Shown here one piece after another: positions 53,569 to 62,775 of a stretch of DNA of 64,000 nucleotides (the stretch's first letter is position 1; every line of letters starts with the position of its first letter). The stretch is from the NCBI RefSeq assembly GCF_016755635.1, contig NZ_CP051500.1:1550001-1614000 (forward strand), written 5' to 3'. Source of the stretch: Helicobacter pylori. GTDB lineage: Bacteria > Campylobacterota > Campylobacteria > Campylobacterales > Helicobacteraceae. A model generated the notes under the pieces. The model was not told the origin of the DNA and did no database searches. It saw only the letters and a list, made by a program, of their open reading frames with translations. Made by a program: the position numbers and the translations under genes.

Positions 53569-53723
53569 GAACGCTTACTTGAAAATGGCGTAGCTTCGGT
53601 TTTTCACAACGCATGAGAGCATGAATTTTTGATGGTAAAATCTGTTAAAATGGGGTGTAGCAACAACAAACCCTCTCTTTAAAAAGGACCAAGCGATCAT
53701 TTAAAGAGAAGCCACTTAAGAGA

Positions 53724-54053
53724 CTAGATCTGCGTTCTTAAAAGCTCTTTATAAGCACTAATCGCTTTGTTGCGCACTTCAAGCATGAGTTTCATGCTCG
53801 TTTCAGCCTTCCCTATGGCGATAGCCGCTTGGTGCAAGTCTTTGATTTGCCCTGTCGCCATGTCCGCTAAGGCTTTATCAGATTGCTCTTGAGTGTTGTT
53901 AAGCTCATTGATAGATTGTTTTAAGAGTTTAGAAAACTCCCCACCTTTTTGTTCTTTAAAGGCGTTACCCGATTCTTCTCTTTTAGTCCTGTTGTCCGTG
54001 TTAAGCTCAGAGAAAGGACTCAATAAGCTTTTATCATTGTGTATGGCTTGCAT
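53724..54053 (-). CDS. fliE: Flagellar hook-basal body protein FliE
   Basis: FliE joins the MS ring to the rod. The 109-residue protein has a polar N-terminus, then the family core FSKLLKQSINELNNTQEQSD and the C-terminal AETSMKLMLEVRNKAISAYKEL with the RNK motif. In Epsilonproteobacteria the gene follows flgBC, as here, 127 bp downstream of flgC. The spacer has an AAGGAGG site but no clear promoter, so it is probably read from the flgB promoter. Confidence 0.93.
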   Translation of the reverse strand: MQAIHNDKSLLSPFSELNTDNRTKREESGNAFKEQKGGEFSKLLKQSINELNNTQEQSDKALADMATGQIKDLHQAAIAIGKAETSMKLMLEVRNKAISAYKELLRTQI

Positions 54054-54180
54054 AGAACCTCCTTAAGCTCTTTTTTAAAAATTTAACTCCATTAAATATT
54101 TTATTCATTTCTGTATTCTACTGATCTTTGGCTAATACTACCTAAATTTCCTTATACTACCATAAATTGTTACAAATCAT

Positions 54181-54666
54181 TCATGTTTGTAACATGCCAA
54201 TCGCGTTTTGTGCCATGTTTTTAGCGCTTTGAAAGGCTGCAACATTGGCCTGATAGGCTCTAGTCGCTTCCACTAAATCCGCCATTTCAACCACCGCATT
54301 CACATTGGGGTAAGCCACATAGCCTTGAGCGTTAGCGTCAGGGTGGCTGGGATCGTATTTCATTAACGGCTCGCTATCATCGCGCACAATCTTATCCACC
54401 ACCACGCTTGTAATGGGGATTAAGGGGTTGTTATCGCCTTCATCTAAAGGGTCTTCATAGGGGGTAATTTGATTGTTTTGGGCGATTTTTTGGTTTAAAA
54501 TCTCATTGAAATCAAAAGCCCTAAACACCGCTTCTTGCCTCCTATAAGGGCCTCCTTCACTCGTGCGCGTGGTGTTAGCGTTAGCGATATTAGAAGAAAT
54601 CAAATTAGCCCTTAAGCGTTGGGCGGACAAGCCATAACCGCTAATATCAAAAGAAGATAAAAACAT
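54181..54666 (-). CDS. flgC: Flagellar rod protein FlgC
   Basis: A proximal rod protein of 161 residues. The N-terminal helix motif SAQRLRANLISSNIANANTTR and the C-terminal helix EMADLVEATRAYQANVAAFQSAKNM, cited here as VEATRAYQANV, are the rod/hook coiled-coil signatures. GYVAYPNVNAVVEM lies between them. It is encoded 13 bp after flgB. Confidence 0.95.
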   Translation of the reverse strand: MFLSSFDISGYGLSAQRLRANLISSNIANANTTRTSEGGPYRRQEAVFRAFDFNEILNQKIAQNNQITPYEDPLDEGDNNPLIPITSVVVDKIVRDDSEPLMKYDPSHPDANAQGYVAYPNVNAVVEMADLVEATRAYQANVAAFQSAKNMAQNAIGMLQT

Positions 54667-54679
54667 GCTTTTCTCCTAA

Positions 54680-55102
54680 TTATAAATTCTTACTAGAGTC
54701 AATGGCGTAATTGATCACGCCTCGATACTTTTTTAAGGCTGAACTCAAGGCTAAATACATGGTAGAGTTCTTGCCCATTTCGCTCGTTTCAATGTCTAAA
54801 TCCACGCTGTTGCCATCATTTTTAGCCAAATGCCCGTCTCTAAAAAAAAGACTCGCCCCCTCTTTAGCGCTATTTTCAAAGTCTAAATGCCTAGGGTTAG
54901 TGTGGGCTAAAGGCAAAACTTTACTGGATTGGTTTTCAAAAATCTCTGCTTTTTTCTCCGCTAAAACGCTTTCAAAATCCAAATCCTTTGGCCTGTAAAA
55001 GGGGGTATCCACGTTAGCGATGTTAGAAGCGATCATATCCTGCCTTAAAGCCCTATAATCTAACGCTTTATAAACCAACCCAAACGCTTTAGAAAAATCC
55101 AT
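54680..55102 (-). CDS. flgB: Flagellar rod protein FlgB
   Basis: A proximal rod protein of 140 residues with the rod motif RQDMIASNIANVDTPFYRPK near the start. Its C-terminus is a helix (TMYLALSSALKKYRGVINYA). The ATG at 55102 with AAAAGGGG upstream is chosen over the TTG one codon earlier. It heads flgB-flgC-fliE and is preceded by a sigma-54 promoter. Confidence 0.94.
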   Translation of the reverse strand: MDFSKAFGLVYKALDYRALRQDMIASNIANVDTPFYRPKDLDFESVLAEKKAEIFENQSSKVLPLAHTNPRHLDFENSAKEGASLFFRDGHLAKNDGNSVDLDIETSEMGKNSTMYLALSSALKKYRGVINYAIDSSKNL

Positions 55103-55139
55103 CAAAACCCCTTTTTAAACCCTTGCAAATTCATAGCAT

Positions 55140-55155
55140 GCAAAAAGCATTCCAA
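55140..55155 (-). promoter_or_regulatory. Sigma-54 (RpoN) promoter of flgB-flgC-fliE
   Basis: On the minus strand it reads TTGGAATGCTTTTTGC, with GG at -24 and GC at -12 and the exact 12-base spacing of sigma-54 promoters. Transcription would start near 55128, about 26 bases before flgB. Control of flgBC by RpoN with FlgR is known in H. pylori. Confidence 0.75.
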
Positions 55156-55307
55156 AACTGGCTCGCTTTTTCATTAAAGAATGCGATCAATTTCACAGCA
55201 TGCTTAAAGTTGGAGCGATAATCCAATTCAGGGCCATTATAGTGTAAAATACCCCTAAAATACCTTAAAATAACGCCTATTCAAAAACCAAAGTTAAGGA
55301 AATCCTA

Positions 55308-56474
55308 ATGACTACAGACAAAAGCTTGTTTTTTTGCGCTTCGCTATTGATTTTTTTGGGGGTATTGATGAGCTATTCGCTCTCAACTTACACTACAGTG
55401 GTGCTGTATCATTATGGGGAATTCCATTTTTTCATACGCCAACTTGTGAGTGCGATCATAGGGATCGTTATCATGTGGGGGTTGTCTCGGGTTGATCCTA
55501 GCAAGTGGTTTAGCCGTTTGGGGTTTTTTCTCCTTTTTGTCCCACCATTACTCATTATTGGCATGTTTTTTTTGCCAGAAAGCCTTTCTAGCAGTGCAGG
55601 GGGGGCGAAGCGATGGATTCGTTTGGGGTTTTTCTCTCTAGCGCCTTTGGAGTTTTTGAAGGTTGGTTTCACCTTTTTTCTTGCGTGGAGTTTGTCTCGC
55701 ACCTTTGTGGCAAAAGAAAAGGCTAATGTCAAAGAAGAACTCATCACTTTTGTGCCTTATTCGGTGGTGTTTGTAGCCTTAGCGATTGGGGTAGGGGTTT
55801 TGCAAAACGATTTGGGGCAGATCGTTCTTTTGGGGGCGGTTTTAGCGGTGTTGTTGGTTTTTTCTGGGGGGAGTGCGCATTTGTTTGGCTTGATTATTTC
55901 AGGGGCGTTTGCGATCAGCGTTTTAGCGATTGTTACAAGCGAGCATAGGATTTTGCGCCTGAAATTGTGGTGGTCTAATTTGCAAAATTCGCTTTTCACG
56001 CTCTTGCCGGATAAATTAGCGAACGCTCTTAGAATAAGCGACTTGCCCGAATCCTATCAGGTCTTTCATGCAGGCAATGCCATGCATAATGGGGGGTTGT
56101 TAGGGCAAGGGCTTGGGCTAGGGCAAATCAAGCTTGGGTTTTTGAGCGAAGTGCATACGGACATGGTCTTAGCTGGGATCGCCGAAGAATGGGGTTTTTT
56201 GGGGTTATGCGTTTGTTTTATTTTGTTTTCTGTTTTGATTGTTTTGATTTTTAGGATCGCTAACCGCTTGAAAGAGCCAAAATATTCGCTATTTTGCGTG
56301 GGCGTGGTGTTGCTCATCAGTTTTTCTTTGGTGATCAACGCCTTTGGGGTGGGCGGAATTCTTCCGGTCAAAGGTCTGGCGGTGCCGTTTTTGAGCTATG
56401 GAGGGAGTTCGCTTCTAGCGAATTGTATCGCTATAGGGCTTGTTTTAAGCCTAGCGCGATACACGAAAGGCTAA
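55308..56474 (+). CDS. ftsW: Septal peptidoglycan polymerase FtsW
   Basis: A SEDS-family glycosyltransferase that works with FtsI at the division site. The 388-residue protein has about ten membrane helices, the GGAKRWIRLG loop near residue 97 and the signature LPVKGLAVPFLSYGGSSL near the end. TAAAAT at 55245-55250 may be its -10 box, and AAGGAAA precedes the ATG. Its last 40 or so bases reappear between the ceuE genes, marking a duplication. Confidence 0.93.
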   Translation: MTTDKSLFFCASLLIFLGVLMSYSLSTYTTVVLYHYGEFHFFIRQLVSAIIGIVIMWGLSRVDPSKWFSRLGFFLLFVPPLLIIGMFFLPESLSSSAGGAKRWIRLGFFSLAPLEFLKVGFTFFLAWSLSRTFVAKEKANVKEELITFVPYSVVFVALAIGVGVLQNDLGQIVLLGAVLAVLLVFSGGSAHLFGLIISGAFAISVLAIVTSEHRILRLKLWWSNLQNSLFTLLPDKLANALRISDLPESYQVFHAGNAMHNGGLLGQGLGLGQIKLGFLSEVHTDMVLAGIAEEWGFLGLCVCFILFSVLIVLIFRIANRLKEPKYSLFCVGVVLLISFSLVINAFGVGGILPVKGLAVPFLSYGGSSLLANCIAIGLVLSLARYTKG

Positions 56475-56497
56475 AAAATATCAGCCTTTTTTAAAAA

Positions 56498-57505
56498 TCA
56501 GTGCCATAAAAAGGGTTCAACTTCTGCATCATTCAAATCAAAAACCACTTTATAGTAGTCTTTAACCATCGCATTAATATCCACGCCTTTAAAGGCTTCA
56601 GGGTGGGCTTTTAAAGCAATATACAAGCTAATGAGTGGGGCTCTAGGACCGCCAATATCCATCGTGGGGAGTTTATAAACTTGCTTGTTTTTGATGGCTT
56701 TGATAGTGGAAAATTTGGGGTTGTTTAAAATATCTTCAGGCGTGAGTGGGCTTACCCACCAAATGAAAATGATTTCAGGGTTTTCTTTAACGATTTTTTC
56801 CACGCTAATGTCAGCGCGCCCAAACTTAATGTATTTCAAGCCAAAATTGTCTATGCCCCCTTTTTCTAAAATGTCTGAGCTAATGGCCTGATGACCGCTG
56901 ATTTTATTGGCTTTATGGAAAAGCTCCACCCCTTTTTTCTTTTTGACATTTTTCAAACGCTCAGCAATGAAATCCAAAGTTTCTTGCATTTTGGCGAATT
57001 TTTTAGAAGCGTCAATTTCTAAGACCGTGGCTTGAGCTTGCATGGCCTGCATGGCCTCTGCAATCGTTGTCTCTTGGAAAGAAAGGAATGATATACCAAA
57101 TTTTTTCGCATGCTCTACGGCTTTAGGGTTGCCCACAAAGGTTACCACAAGATCAGGGCTAAGCTTTTTTAAAAGCTCTACATTCAATGCGGCTGTATGA
57201 TCAGTACTCATGTGTTTGACTCGTTTAAGATCTTCGCCTTTGAGAGTGGCTTTAACAATATCGTCTTTAAAAGCGTAATCCGAAACGCCTACAACCCTAT
57301 TCCAAACATTAAGCATGGCAGGCACTTCTACATAACTCCCTATATAGGCTATTTTAGAAACGGGAAGCTTTATGGTTTGCTCCCCAAAATAATCCTTGAC
57401 TTTGACTTCTTGCACTGAAGCGTTGCACACATTCAATAATAATGAAGCGACAAGCACACCTAAAGAATAAGAAATGAAGGCTTTTTTAAAGCGAGTAACT
57501 AACAT
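56498..57505 (-). CDS. ceuE: CeuE-type periplasmic metal-chelate binding protein (copy 1)
   Basis: An ABC-transporter substrate-binding protein of the BtuF/CeuE fold. The 335-residue protein has a basic, hydrophobic signal sequence (to about residue 29). Two lobes joined by a long helix follow, with ISFLSFQETTIAEAMQ and IDNFGLKYIKFGRADIS segments. In H. pylori the HP1561/HP1562 pair has been linked to iron-siderophore and to nickel-histidine uptake. About 90 percent of residues match the neighbouring copy. The permease genes are not adjacent. It has its own promoter: TATAAT on the minus strand at 57536-57541. Confidence 0.9.
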   Translation of the reverse strand: MLVTRFKKAFISYSLGVLVASLLLNVCNASVQEVKVKDYFGEQTIKLPVSKIAYIGSYVEVPAMLNVWNRVVGVSDYAFKDDIVKATLKGEDLKRVKHMSTDHTAALNVELLKKLSPDLVVTFVGNPKAVEHAKKFGISFLSFQETTIAEAMQAMQAQATVLEIDASKKFAKMQETLDFIAERLKNVKKKKGVELFHKANKISGHQAISSDILEKGGIDNFGLKYIKFGRADISVEKIVKENPEIIFIWWVSPLTPEDILNNPKFSTIKAIKNKQVYKLPTMDIGGPRAPLISLYIALKAHPEAFKGVDINAMVKDYYKVVFDLNDAEVEPFLWH

Positions 57506-57535
57506 AACGATCCTTTTTGTATGATTTATAAAGCG

Positions 57536-57587
57536 ATTATAACATTACTAAGAAAATAACAATAGTAAAAATGAAACTTTTTTTCAT
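57536..57587 (-). promoter_or_regulatory. ceuE copy 1 promoter with an upstream dyad
   Basis: The minus-strand -10 box TATAAT (plus 57536-57541) would start transcription near 57529. A palindrome ATGAAA-N5-TTTCAT at 57571-57587 lies about 42-58 bases upstream of it. The same arrangement, with one changed base in the dyad, precedes copy 2 (-10 at 58754-58759). A metal regulator such as Fur or NikR is the natural candidate but I cannot assign it. Confidence 0.45.
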
Positions 57588-57659
57588 AAAATCCTAAAAT
57601 TATTAAATATAAAGATTAAAGATTAAAGATTAAAATATGGAAGAGAGTTTTAGCTACAA

Positions 57660-57706
57660 GGCTTGTTTTAAGCCTAGCGCGATACACGAAAGGCTAAAAA
57701 ATATCG
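57660..57706. repeat. ftsW 3' end duplicated between the ceuE genes
   Basis: The bases from GGCTTGTTTTAAGCCTAGCG through ATATC repeat the end of ftsW (from 56437), at an offset of 1223. It is a footprint showing that ceuE arose by tandem duplication of a unit that began inside ftsW. Confidence 0.85.
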
Positions 57707-57721
57707 CCCTTTTTTTAAAAA

Positions 57722-58723
57722 TTAATGCCATAAAAAGGGTTCAACTTCTGCATCGTTCAAATCAAAAACCACTTTATAGTAGTCTTTCACCATCGCATTA
57801 ATATCCACGCCCTTAAAGGCTTCAGGGTGGGCTTTTAAAGCGATAAAAAGACTAATGAGTGGGGCTCTAGGCCCGCCAATATCCATCGTGGGGAGTTTAT
57901 AAACTTGCTTGTTTTTGATGGCCTTAATAGTAGCAAATTTAGGGTTGTTTAACACGTCTTCAGGGTTAAGCGGGCTTATCCACCAAATAAAGATAATCTC
58001 AGGGTTTTCTTTAACGATTTTTTCCACGCTAATGTCAGCGCGCCCAAACTTAACGTATTTCAAGCCAAAATTGTCTATACCCCCTTTTTCTAAAATATCT
58101 GAATCAAGGGCTTGATGGCCGCTAATCTTATTGGCCTTATGGAAAAGCTCCACCCCTTTTTTCTTTTTAACGCCTTTCAAACGCTCAGCAATGAAATCCA
58201 AAGTTTCTTGCATTTTGGCCAATTTTTTAGAAGCGTCAACTTCTAAGGCTTTAGCTTGAGCGTCAATATCTTCCATGACTTCTGCAATGGTTTTTTCTTG
58301 GAAAGAAAGGAATGATATGCCAAATTTTTTCGCATGCTCTACGGCTTTAGGGTTGCCCACAAAGGTTACCACAAGATCAGGGCTAAGTTTTTTTAAAAGC
58401 TCCACATTCAACGCCGCCACATGATCGCTGCTCATGGATTTAATGCGTTTAGGATCTTTGAGAGTGGCTTTAACAATATCAGATTTAAAAGCGTAATCCG
58501 AAATGCCTACGACCCTATCCCAAGTATGGAACATGGCAGGCACTTCTGCAAAGCTACCCAAGTAGATTATTTTAGAAACAGGAAGCTTTATGGTTTGCTC
58601 CCCAAAATAATCCTTGACTTGGATTTCTTGATTAGAAGCGTTAGCCACGCCTAATAACGATGAAACAATGAGCGCACCTAAAGAACAAGAGATTAAAGCT
58701 TTTTTAAGACCAGCGATTAGCAT
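57722..58723 (-). CDS. ceuE: CeuE-type periplasmic metal-chelate binding protein (copy 2)
   Basis: The 333-residue paralogue of the gene at 56498-57505. The two align almost without gaps: one difference of two residues falls near 92 (DPKRIKSM against EDLKRVKHM). Differences cluster in the signal sequence, around residues 60-95 and in the linker helix (near 150-165), while the C-terminal half is nearly the same. That pattern suggests conserved fold and transporter contacts with some change near the ligand face. It diverges from ahpC across about 240 bp. Confidence 0.9.
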   Translation of the reverse strand: MLIAGLKKALISCSLGALIVSSLLGVANASNQEIQVKDYFGEQTIKLPVSKIIYLGSFAEVPAMFHTWDRVVGISDYAFKSDIVKATLKDPKRIKSMSSDHVAALNVELLKKLSPDLVVTFVGNPKAVEHAKKFGISFLSFQEKTIAEVMEDIDAQAKALEVDASKKLAKMQETLDFIAERLKGVKKKKGVELFHKANKISGHQALDSDILEKGGIDNFGLKYVKFGRADISVEKIVKENPEIIFIWWISPLNPEDVLNNPKFATIKAIKNKQVYKLPTMDIGGPRAPLISLFIALKAHPEAFKGVDINAMVKDYYKVVFDLNDAEVEPFLWH

Positions 58724-58962
58724 AAAAATTCCTTTCGTATGATTTATGAAGCGATTATAACACTATTCAAGGAAATACAAGCAGTAAAAATGAAACTTTT
58801 TTTCACAAAATCTTAAAATTTAAAAGGAAATATCCTTTCATTAACTTTTTAAGATTATACTCCACCATGTTTCCGCTGATTGAGTGGAAAGCATAATAAA
58901 ATTAAATCTGTTCAGATTTAATTTTGATCCAACAAAATTTTAAAACACTTAAGGAGTTGTAT

Positions 58963-59559
58963 ATGTTAGTTACAAAACTTGCCCCCGATTTTAAAGCGCC
59001 TGCCGTTTTAGGAAACAATGAGGTTGATGAGCACTTTGAGCTTTCTAAAAATTTAGGTAAAAATGGTGTGATCCTTTTCTTTTGGCCAAAAGATTTTACT
59101 TTTGTATGCCCTACAGAAATCATTGCGTTTGACAAAAGAGTGAAAGACTTCCAAGAAAAAGGCTTTAATGTGATTGGCGTGTCTATTGACAGCGAACAAG
59201 TGCATTTTGCATGGAAAAACACCCCTGTAGAAAAAGGCGGTATTGGTCAAGTAACTTTCCCCATGGTGGCTGATATTACTAAGAGCATTTCTAGAGACTA
59301 TGATGTGCTGTTTGAAGAAGCGATCGCTTTGAGAGGAGCTTTTTTGATTGACAAAAACATGAAAGTAAGACATGCAGTGATCAATGACTTGCCATTAGGT
59401 AGGAATGCAGATGAAATGCTTCGCATGGTAGACGCTCTCTTACACTTTGAAGAACATGGTGAAGTATGCCCAGCAGGCTGGAGAAAAGGCGATAAAGGGA
59501 TGAAAGCTACCCATAAAGGCGTTGCAGAATATCTTAAAGAAAATTCCATTAACCTTTAA
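58963..59559 (+). CDS. ahpC: Alkyl hydroperoxide reductase AhpC (TsaA)
   Basis: A typical 2-Cys peroxiredoxin of 198 residues. The peroxidatic Cys49 lies in FTFVCPTEI and the resolving Cys169 in GEVCPAGW. It reduces peroxides with electrons from thioredoxin and is one of the most abundant H. pylori antioxidants. The ATG at 58963 follows TTAAGGAG; the frame reaches further upstream but those residues are not conserved. TATACT at 58856-58861 is a possible -10 box. Confidence 0.96.
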   Translation: MLVTKLAPDFKAPAVLGNNEVDEHFELSKNLGKNGVILFFWPKDFTFVCPTEIIAFDKRVKDFQEKGFNVIGVSIDSEQVHFAWKNTPVEKGGIGQVTFPMVADITKSISRDYDVLFEEAIALRGAFLIDKNMKVRHAVINDLPLGRNADEMLRMVDALLHFEEHGEVCPAGWRKGDKGMKATHKGVAEYLKENSINL

Positions 59560-59705
59560 TGGTTCAATTCGCTGTTTGATCAAGAGAAACTTTGTTTTTC
59601 TTGATTGAATCCTTTTCTTTTTATTCTTTGCCAGTTTCTAAAATTTTCGTATCGTTTTATCTTTTTATCATTTTTGAATTATTTTTTTTTAATAAAGGGT
59701 TTTTT

Positions 59706-60521
59706 ATGAATATATTCAAGCGTATTATTTGCGTAACCGCTATTGTTTTAGGTTTTTTTAATCTTTTAGACGCCAAACACCACAAAGAAAAAAAAGAAGA
59801 CCGCAAAATCACTCGTGAGCTTAAAGTGGGCGCTAACCCTGTGCCGCATGCGCAAATCTTGCAATCAGTCGTGGACGATTTGAAGGAGAAAGGGATCAAA
59901 TTAGTGATCGTGTCTTTTACCGATTATGTGTTGCCTAATTTAGCGCTCAATGACGGCTCTTTAGACGCGAATTACTTCCAGCACCGCCCTTATTTGGATC
60001 GGTTTAATTTGGACAGAAAAATGCACCTTGTTGGTTTGGCCAATATCCATGTGGAGCCTTTAAGATTTTATTCTCAAAAAATCACAGACATTAAAAACCT
60101 TAAAAAAGGCTCAGTGATTGCCGTGCCAAATGATCCGGCCAATCAAGGCAGGGCGTTGATTTTACTCCATAAACAAGGCCTTATCGCTCTCAAAGACCCA
60201 AGCAATCTATACGCTACGGAGTTTGATATTGTCAAAAATCCTTACAACATCAAAATCAAGCCTTTAGAAGCCGCATTATTGCCTAAAGTTTTAGGGGATG
60301 TGGATGGGGCTATTGTAACAGGGAATTATGCCTTGCAAGCAAAACTCACCGGAGCTTTATTTTCAGAAGACAAGGACTCGCCTTATGCCAATCTAATAGC
60401 CGCTCGTGAGGATAACGCGCAAGATGAAGCCATAAAAGCGCTGATTGAAGCCTTACAAAGTGAAAAGACCAGGAAATTTATTTTGGATACCTATAAAGGG
60501 GCGATTATCCCAGCTTTTTGA
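59706..60521 (+). CDS. metQ: MetQ/NlpA-family substrate-binding protein
   Basis: The 271-residue protein has a signal peptide (ICVTAIVLGFFNLLDA) and the NlpA fold: LKVGANPVPHAQIL, DGSLDANYFQHRPYLDRFN, VAVPNDPANQGRALILL-type binding loop (here IAVPNDPANQGRAL) and DVDGAIVTGNYALQA. This matches D/L-methionine-binding proteins. No lipobox cysteine is visible, so it may be free periplasmic protein. The ATG at 59706, after AAAGGG, starts the signal peptide; earlier residues are unlikely to be translated. The metN/metI partners are not nearby. Confidence 0.85.
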   Translation: MNIFKRIICVTAIVLGFFNLLDAKHHKEKKEDRKITRELKVGANPVPHAQILQSVVDDLKEKGIKLVIVSFTDYVLPNLALNDGSLDANYFQHRPYLDRFNLDRKMHLVGLANIHVEPLRFYSQKITDIKNLKKGSVIAVPNDPANQGRALILLHKQGLIALKDPSNLYATEFDIVKNPYNIKIKPLEAALLPKVLGDVDGAIVTGNYALQAKLTGALFSEDKDSPYANLIAAREDNAQDEAIKALIEALQSEKTRKFILDTYKGAIIPAF

Positions 60522-61008
60522 GCCATTTGGATAAAATTCATCTTTAAGATGAATGGGGTGTTTTAGGCACTAATAAAAAACTCTTTTCTCATTGAGCATT
60601 AAAAACGCTAAAAGTCTTTTTAAAATAAAACGAAAAGAGCTTGCGTTAATCAAGCAACAATTTCTTAAAAAAGCGTTATTTCTTAAGGGGGGGGAATAGC
60701 GCAAAATAACCCCTTATCCTTTTAAGAAAATCATGATAAAATCTAAAACGATGAAGCAAAACAACTAAAACCCTATTTTTAAAAAGATTAAACAAGACTT
60801 CAGCTATTAATATGCGATTAGAATAAAGCCAAACATACAGCAAGCCTAAATCTCATTGAAGTTACGCTTTTAGAATGTTCTTTAATAAAGACCAGTTTTA
60901 AACCACCCGTTAGACTGAGTTATAGAGCGGTGAAACAAGTTGGAAACAAGTTGGCTAATGGTCTTTAGCGTTTAAAGGGTTGCGTTTTTGAAAAGGTTTA
61001 AAATTTTA
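60522..61008. other. 487-bp non-coding region with two hairpins
   Basis: The region lies between convergent metQ and pbp2 and has no gene-like frame. A 9-bp inverted repeat at 60536-60554 (ATTCATCTT/AAGATGAAT) 15 bp past the metQ stop could be its terminator. At 60684-60716 TAAGGGG pairs with CCCCTTA, around a run of eight G (60687-60694). A TAAAAT near 60735 and other AT-rich stretches could be promoters, so a small RNA is possible but not shown. Confidence 0.4.
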
Positions 61009-62775
61009 TTAAAGATAGCCAAGCTCATAGAGTTTATTGCTCATTTTCACTAACAAGCCTCCTAGTTTTGACCCCCCTTCCCCATGTTCTACTAAAATAG
61101 TGATAGCGTATTTGGGTTTTTCATAAGGCAAAAATGCAGTAATCCACGCATGGGATCGATGGAAATATTCCATATCCTTTTCTTTCATGCGGTTGACGAT
61201 GTTTTGAGCGATTTCCACGACTTGCGCGGTGCCGGTTTTACACGCTAAAGTAACCTTAGAACCTCTTGTGGAATGATAAGCCGTGCCGTCTTTATGGTTA
61301 CACACTTCATACATGCCCACGCGCAAGGCTTGGAGCTTCTTTTTTTGAAAGCTATTTAGGGGGTCTTTGAGCGGTTGTTGGTTGTTGATAGCAAAATGAG
61401 GCGTCGCCAGTTTGCCTGTCGCAATGAGTCCCGTGTAGGCTAGCACTTGTAAGGGCGTGGCTAAAAAAGAGCCTTGCCCAATAGCGGTAATGAGCGTGTC
61501 CCCAACGCGCCAATCTTGATTGAAGCGTTTGAGTTTCCACAAATTATCCGGCACAATCCCCACAAATTCATTCGGCAAATCAACGCCCGTTTTTTCCCCA
61601 AAGCCCACTTCCCTTAAGGTTTTAGAGAGTTTTTCTATAGAGATTTCAAGCCCAAACTTATAAAAATACACATCCACAGACTCCCTAATGGCTTTATACA
61701 AATTGGAATTGCCATGCCCTGTTTTTTTCCAGTCTCTGAATTTGCGCTTACCCACTTCAATAAAAGGCGGTGTGGGGATAGTGGTGTTTTCTGTGATATG
61801 AAGGTTTTCTAAAAAGCTCAAGCCCACGCCCATTTTAACCACAGATCCCGGCGGATACAAGGCGTTAGCGAAGCGGTTTAGTAAGGGGTTATAAATATCA
61901 TCTTGAAGTTTTTGCCATTTGTCTTGACTGATCCCGCCTACAAAATCGTTCAAATTGTATTCAGGGTAACTTCCTGCAACGAGCAATTCCCCATTTTCCG
62001 CATCCATCACTAAAATAGCCCCCCTTTTATTTTCAAAGAGCTTGTCCGCTTCTTTTTGCAAGCGTTTGTCTAAACTCAATTGCAAGTGGTTATTGGTGCT
62101 TGGCGGCACTACTTCTAAAGTGGCTAATTCTTGATTGAGCGCATTGACGCGCATGATTTTATAGCCCACCTTGCCTTGTAAAAGCTTGTTGTATTCTTTT
62201 TCAATACCGGTTTTGCCCACAATCTGGCTGTATTGATTCTCCTCATCGTCTTTTAGATCTTGCAAGCTTGCCACCCCCACATAGCCTAAAACATGCGAAG
62301 CTAAAGCGTTATTAGGGTAGTAGCGCTTGTCTAAAGGCAACACAAAAATGCCTTGAGTTTGGATGAGTTTGGCATAAAGAGGTTGCATGGCGGCATAAGG
62401 AATGAATCCCACCACTTTAATGAGATTGTGGTTATAAAGCGAATTTTCTTTTTGGTAATTGTTTAAAAGCGTTTCTTTGGAAAAGTTAGGGAAAAACTTT
62501 TGGATGATTTCAATTTTTTCCAAAAGTTCTTTTTGTTTCAGTCTACTGGGCAAAAACACGCCAAACACCAATTCGTTAGTGGCTAAAAACTCATCATTTC
62601 TGTCTGTAATATCGCCCCTTGTAGGGACTAGAAATTCTTTTTTGGTCATGTTGCGTTCGGCCAGTTTTTCATAGTATTCTTGATTTTTAACGCTTAAAAT
62701 AAATAAATTTAAAACCAATAACCCCCAAAACCCTATAAAAACAAAGAGTAAAAGCTTATAGCGAAGATTTTTCAT
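61009..62775 (-). CDS. mrdA: Penicillin-binding protein 2 (elongation)
   Basis: A class B transpeptidase for cell-wall elongation. The 588-residue protein has a short cytoplasmic start and one helix (LLLFVFIGFWGLLVLNLFIL). The pedestal domain contains RGDITDRNDEFLA. The active site has SxxK in YPPGSVVKMG, SxD in ESVDVYFYKFG and KTGT in ACKTGTAQV, and VEHGEGGSKLGG lies near the end. It overlaps the upstream mreD-like gene by 20 bp. A shape role fits that neighbour. Confidence 0.93.
   Translation of the reverse strand: MKNLRYKLLLFVFIGFWGLLVLNLFILSVKNQEYYEKLAERNMTKKEFLVPTRGDITDRNDEFLATNELVFGVFLPSRLKQKELLEKIEIIQKFFPNFSKETLLNNYQKENSLYNHNLIKVVGFIPYAAMQPLYAKLIQTQGIFVLPLDKRYYPNNALASHVLGYVGVASLQDLKDDEENQYSQIVGKTGIEKEYNKLLQGKVGYKIMRVNALNQELATLEVVPPSTNNHLQLSLDKRLQKEADKLFENKRGAILVMDAENGELLVAGSYPEYNLNDFVGGISQDKWQKLQDDIYNPLLNRFANALYPPGSVVKMGVGLSFLENLHITENTTIPTPPFIEVGKRKFRDWKKTGHGNSNLYKAIRESVDVYFYKFGLEISIEKLSKTLREVGFGEKTGVDLPNEFVGIVPDNLWKLKRFNQDWRVGDTLITAIGQGSFLATPLQVLAYTGLIATGKLATPHFAINNQQPLKDPLNSFQKKKLQALRVGMYEVCNHKDGTAYHSTRGSKVTLACKTGTAQVVEIAQNIVNRMKEKDMEYFHRSHAWITAFLPYEKPKYAITILVEHGEGGSKLGGLLVKMSNKLYELGYL

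Noticed and set aside
57611-57631. Three AAAGATT units upstream of ceuE copy 1
   Set aside because: A short repeat in AT-rich DNA, about 100 bases upstream of the promoter; too little to claim function.
59592-59705. 38-codon extension of the MetQ-like protein
   Set aside because: Very Phe-rich and ahead of a clear signal peptide with its own ribosome site; it is untranslated spacer.
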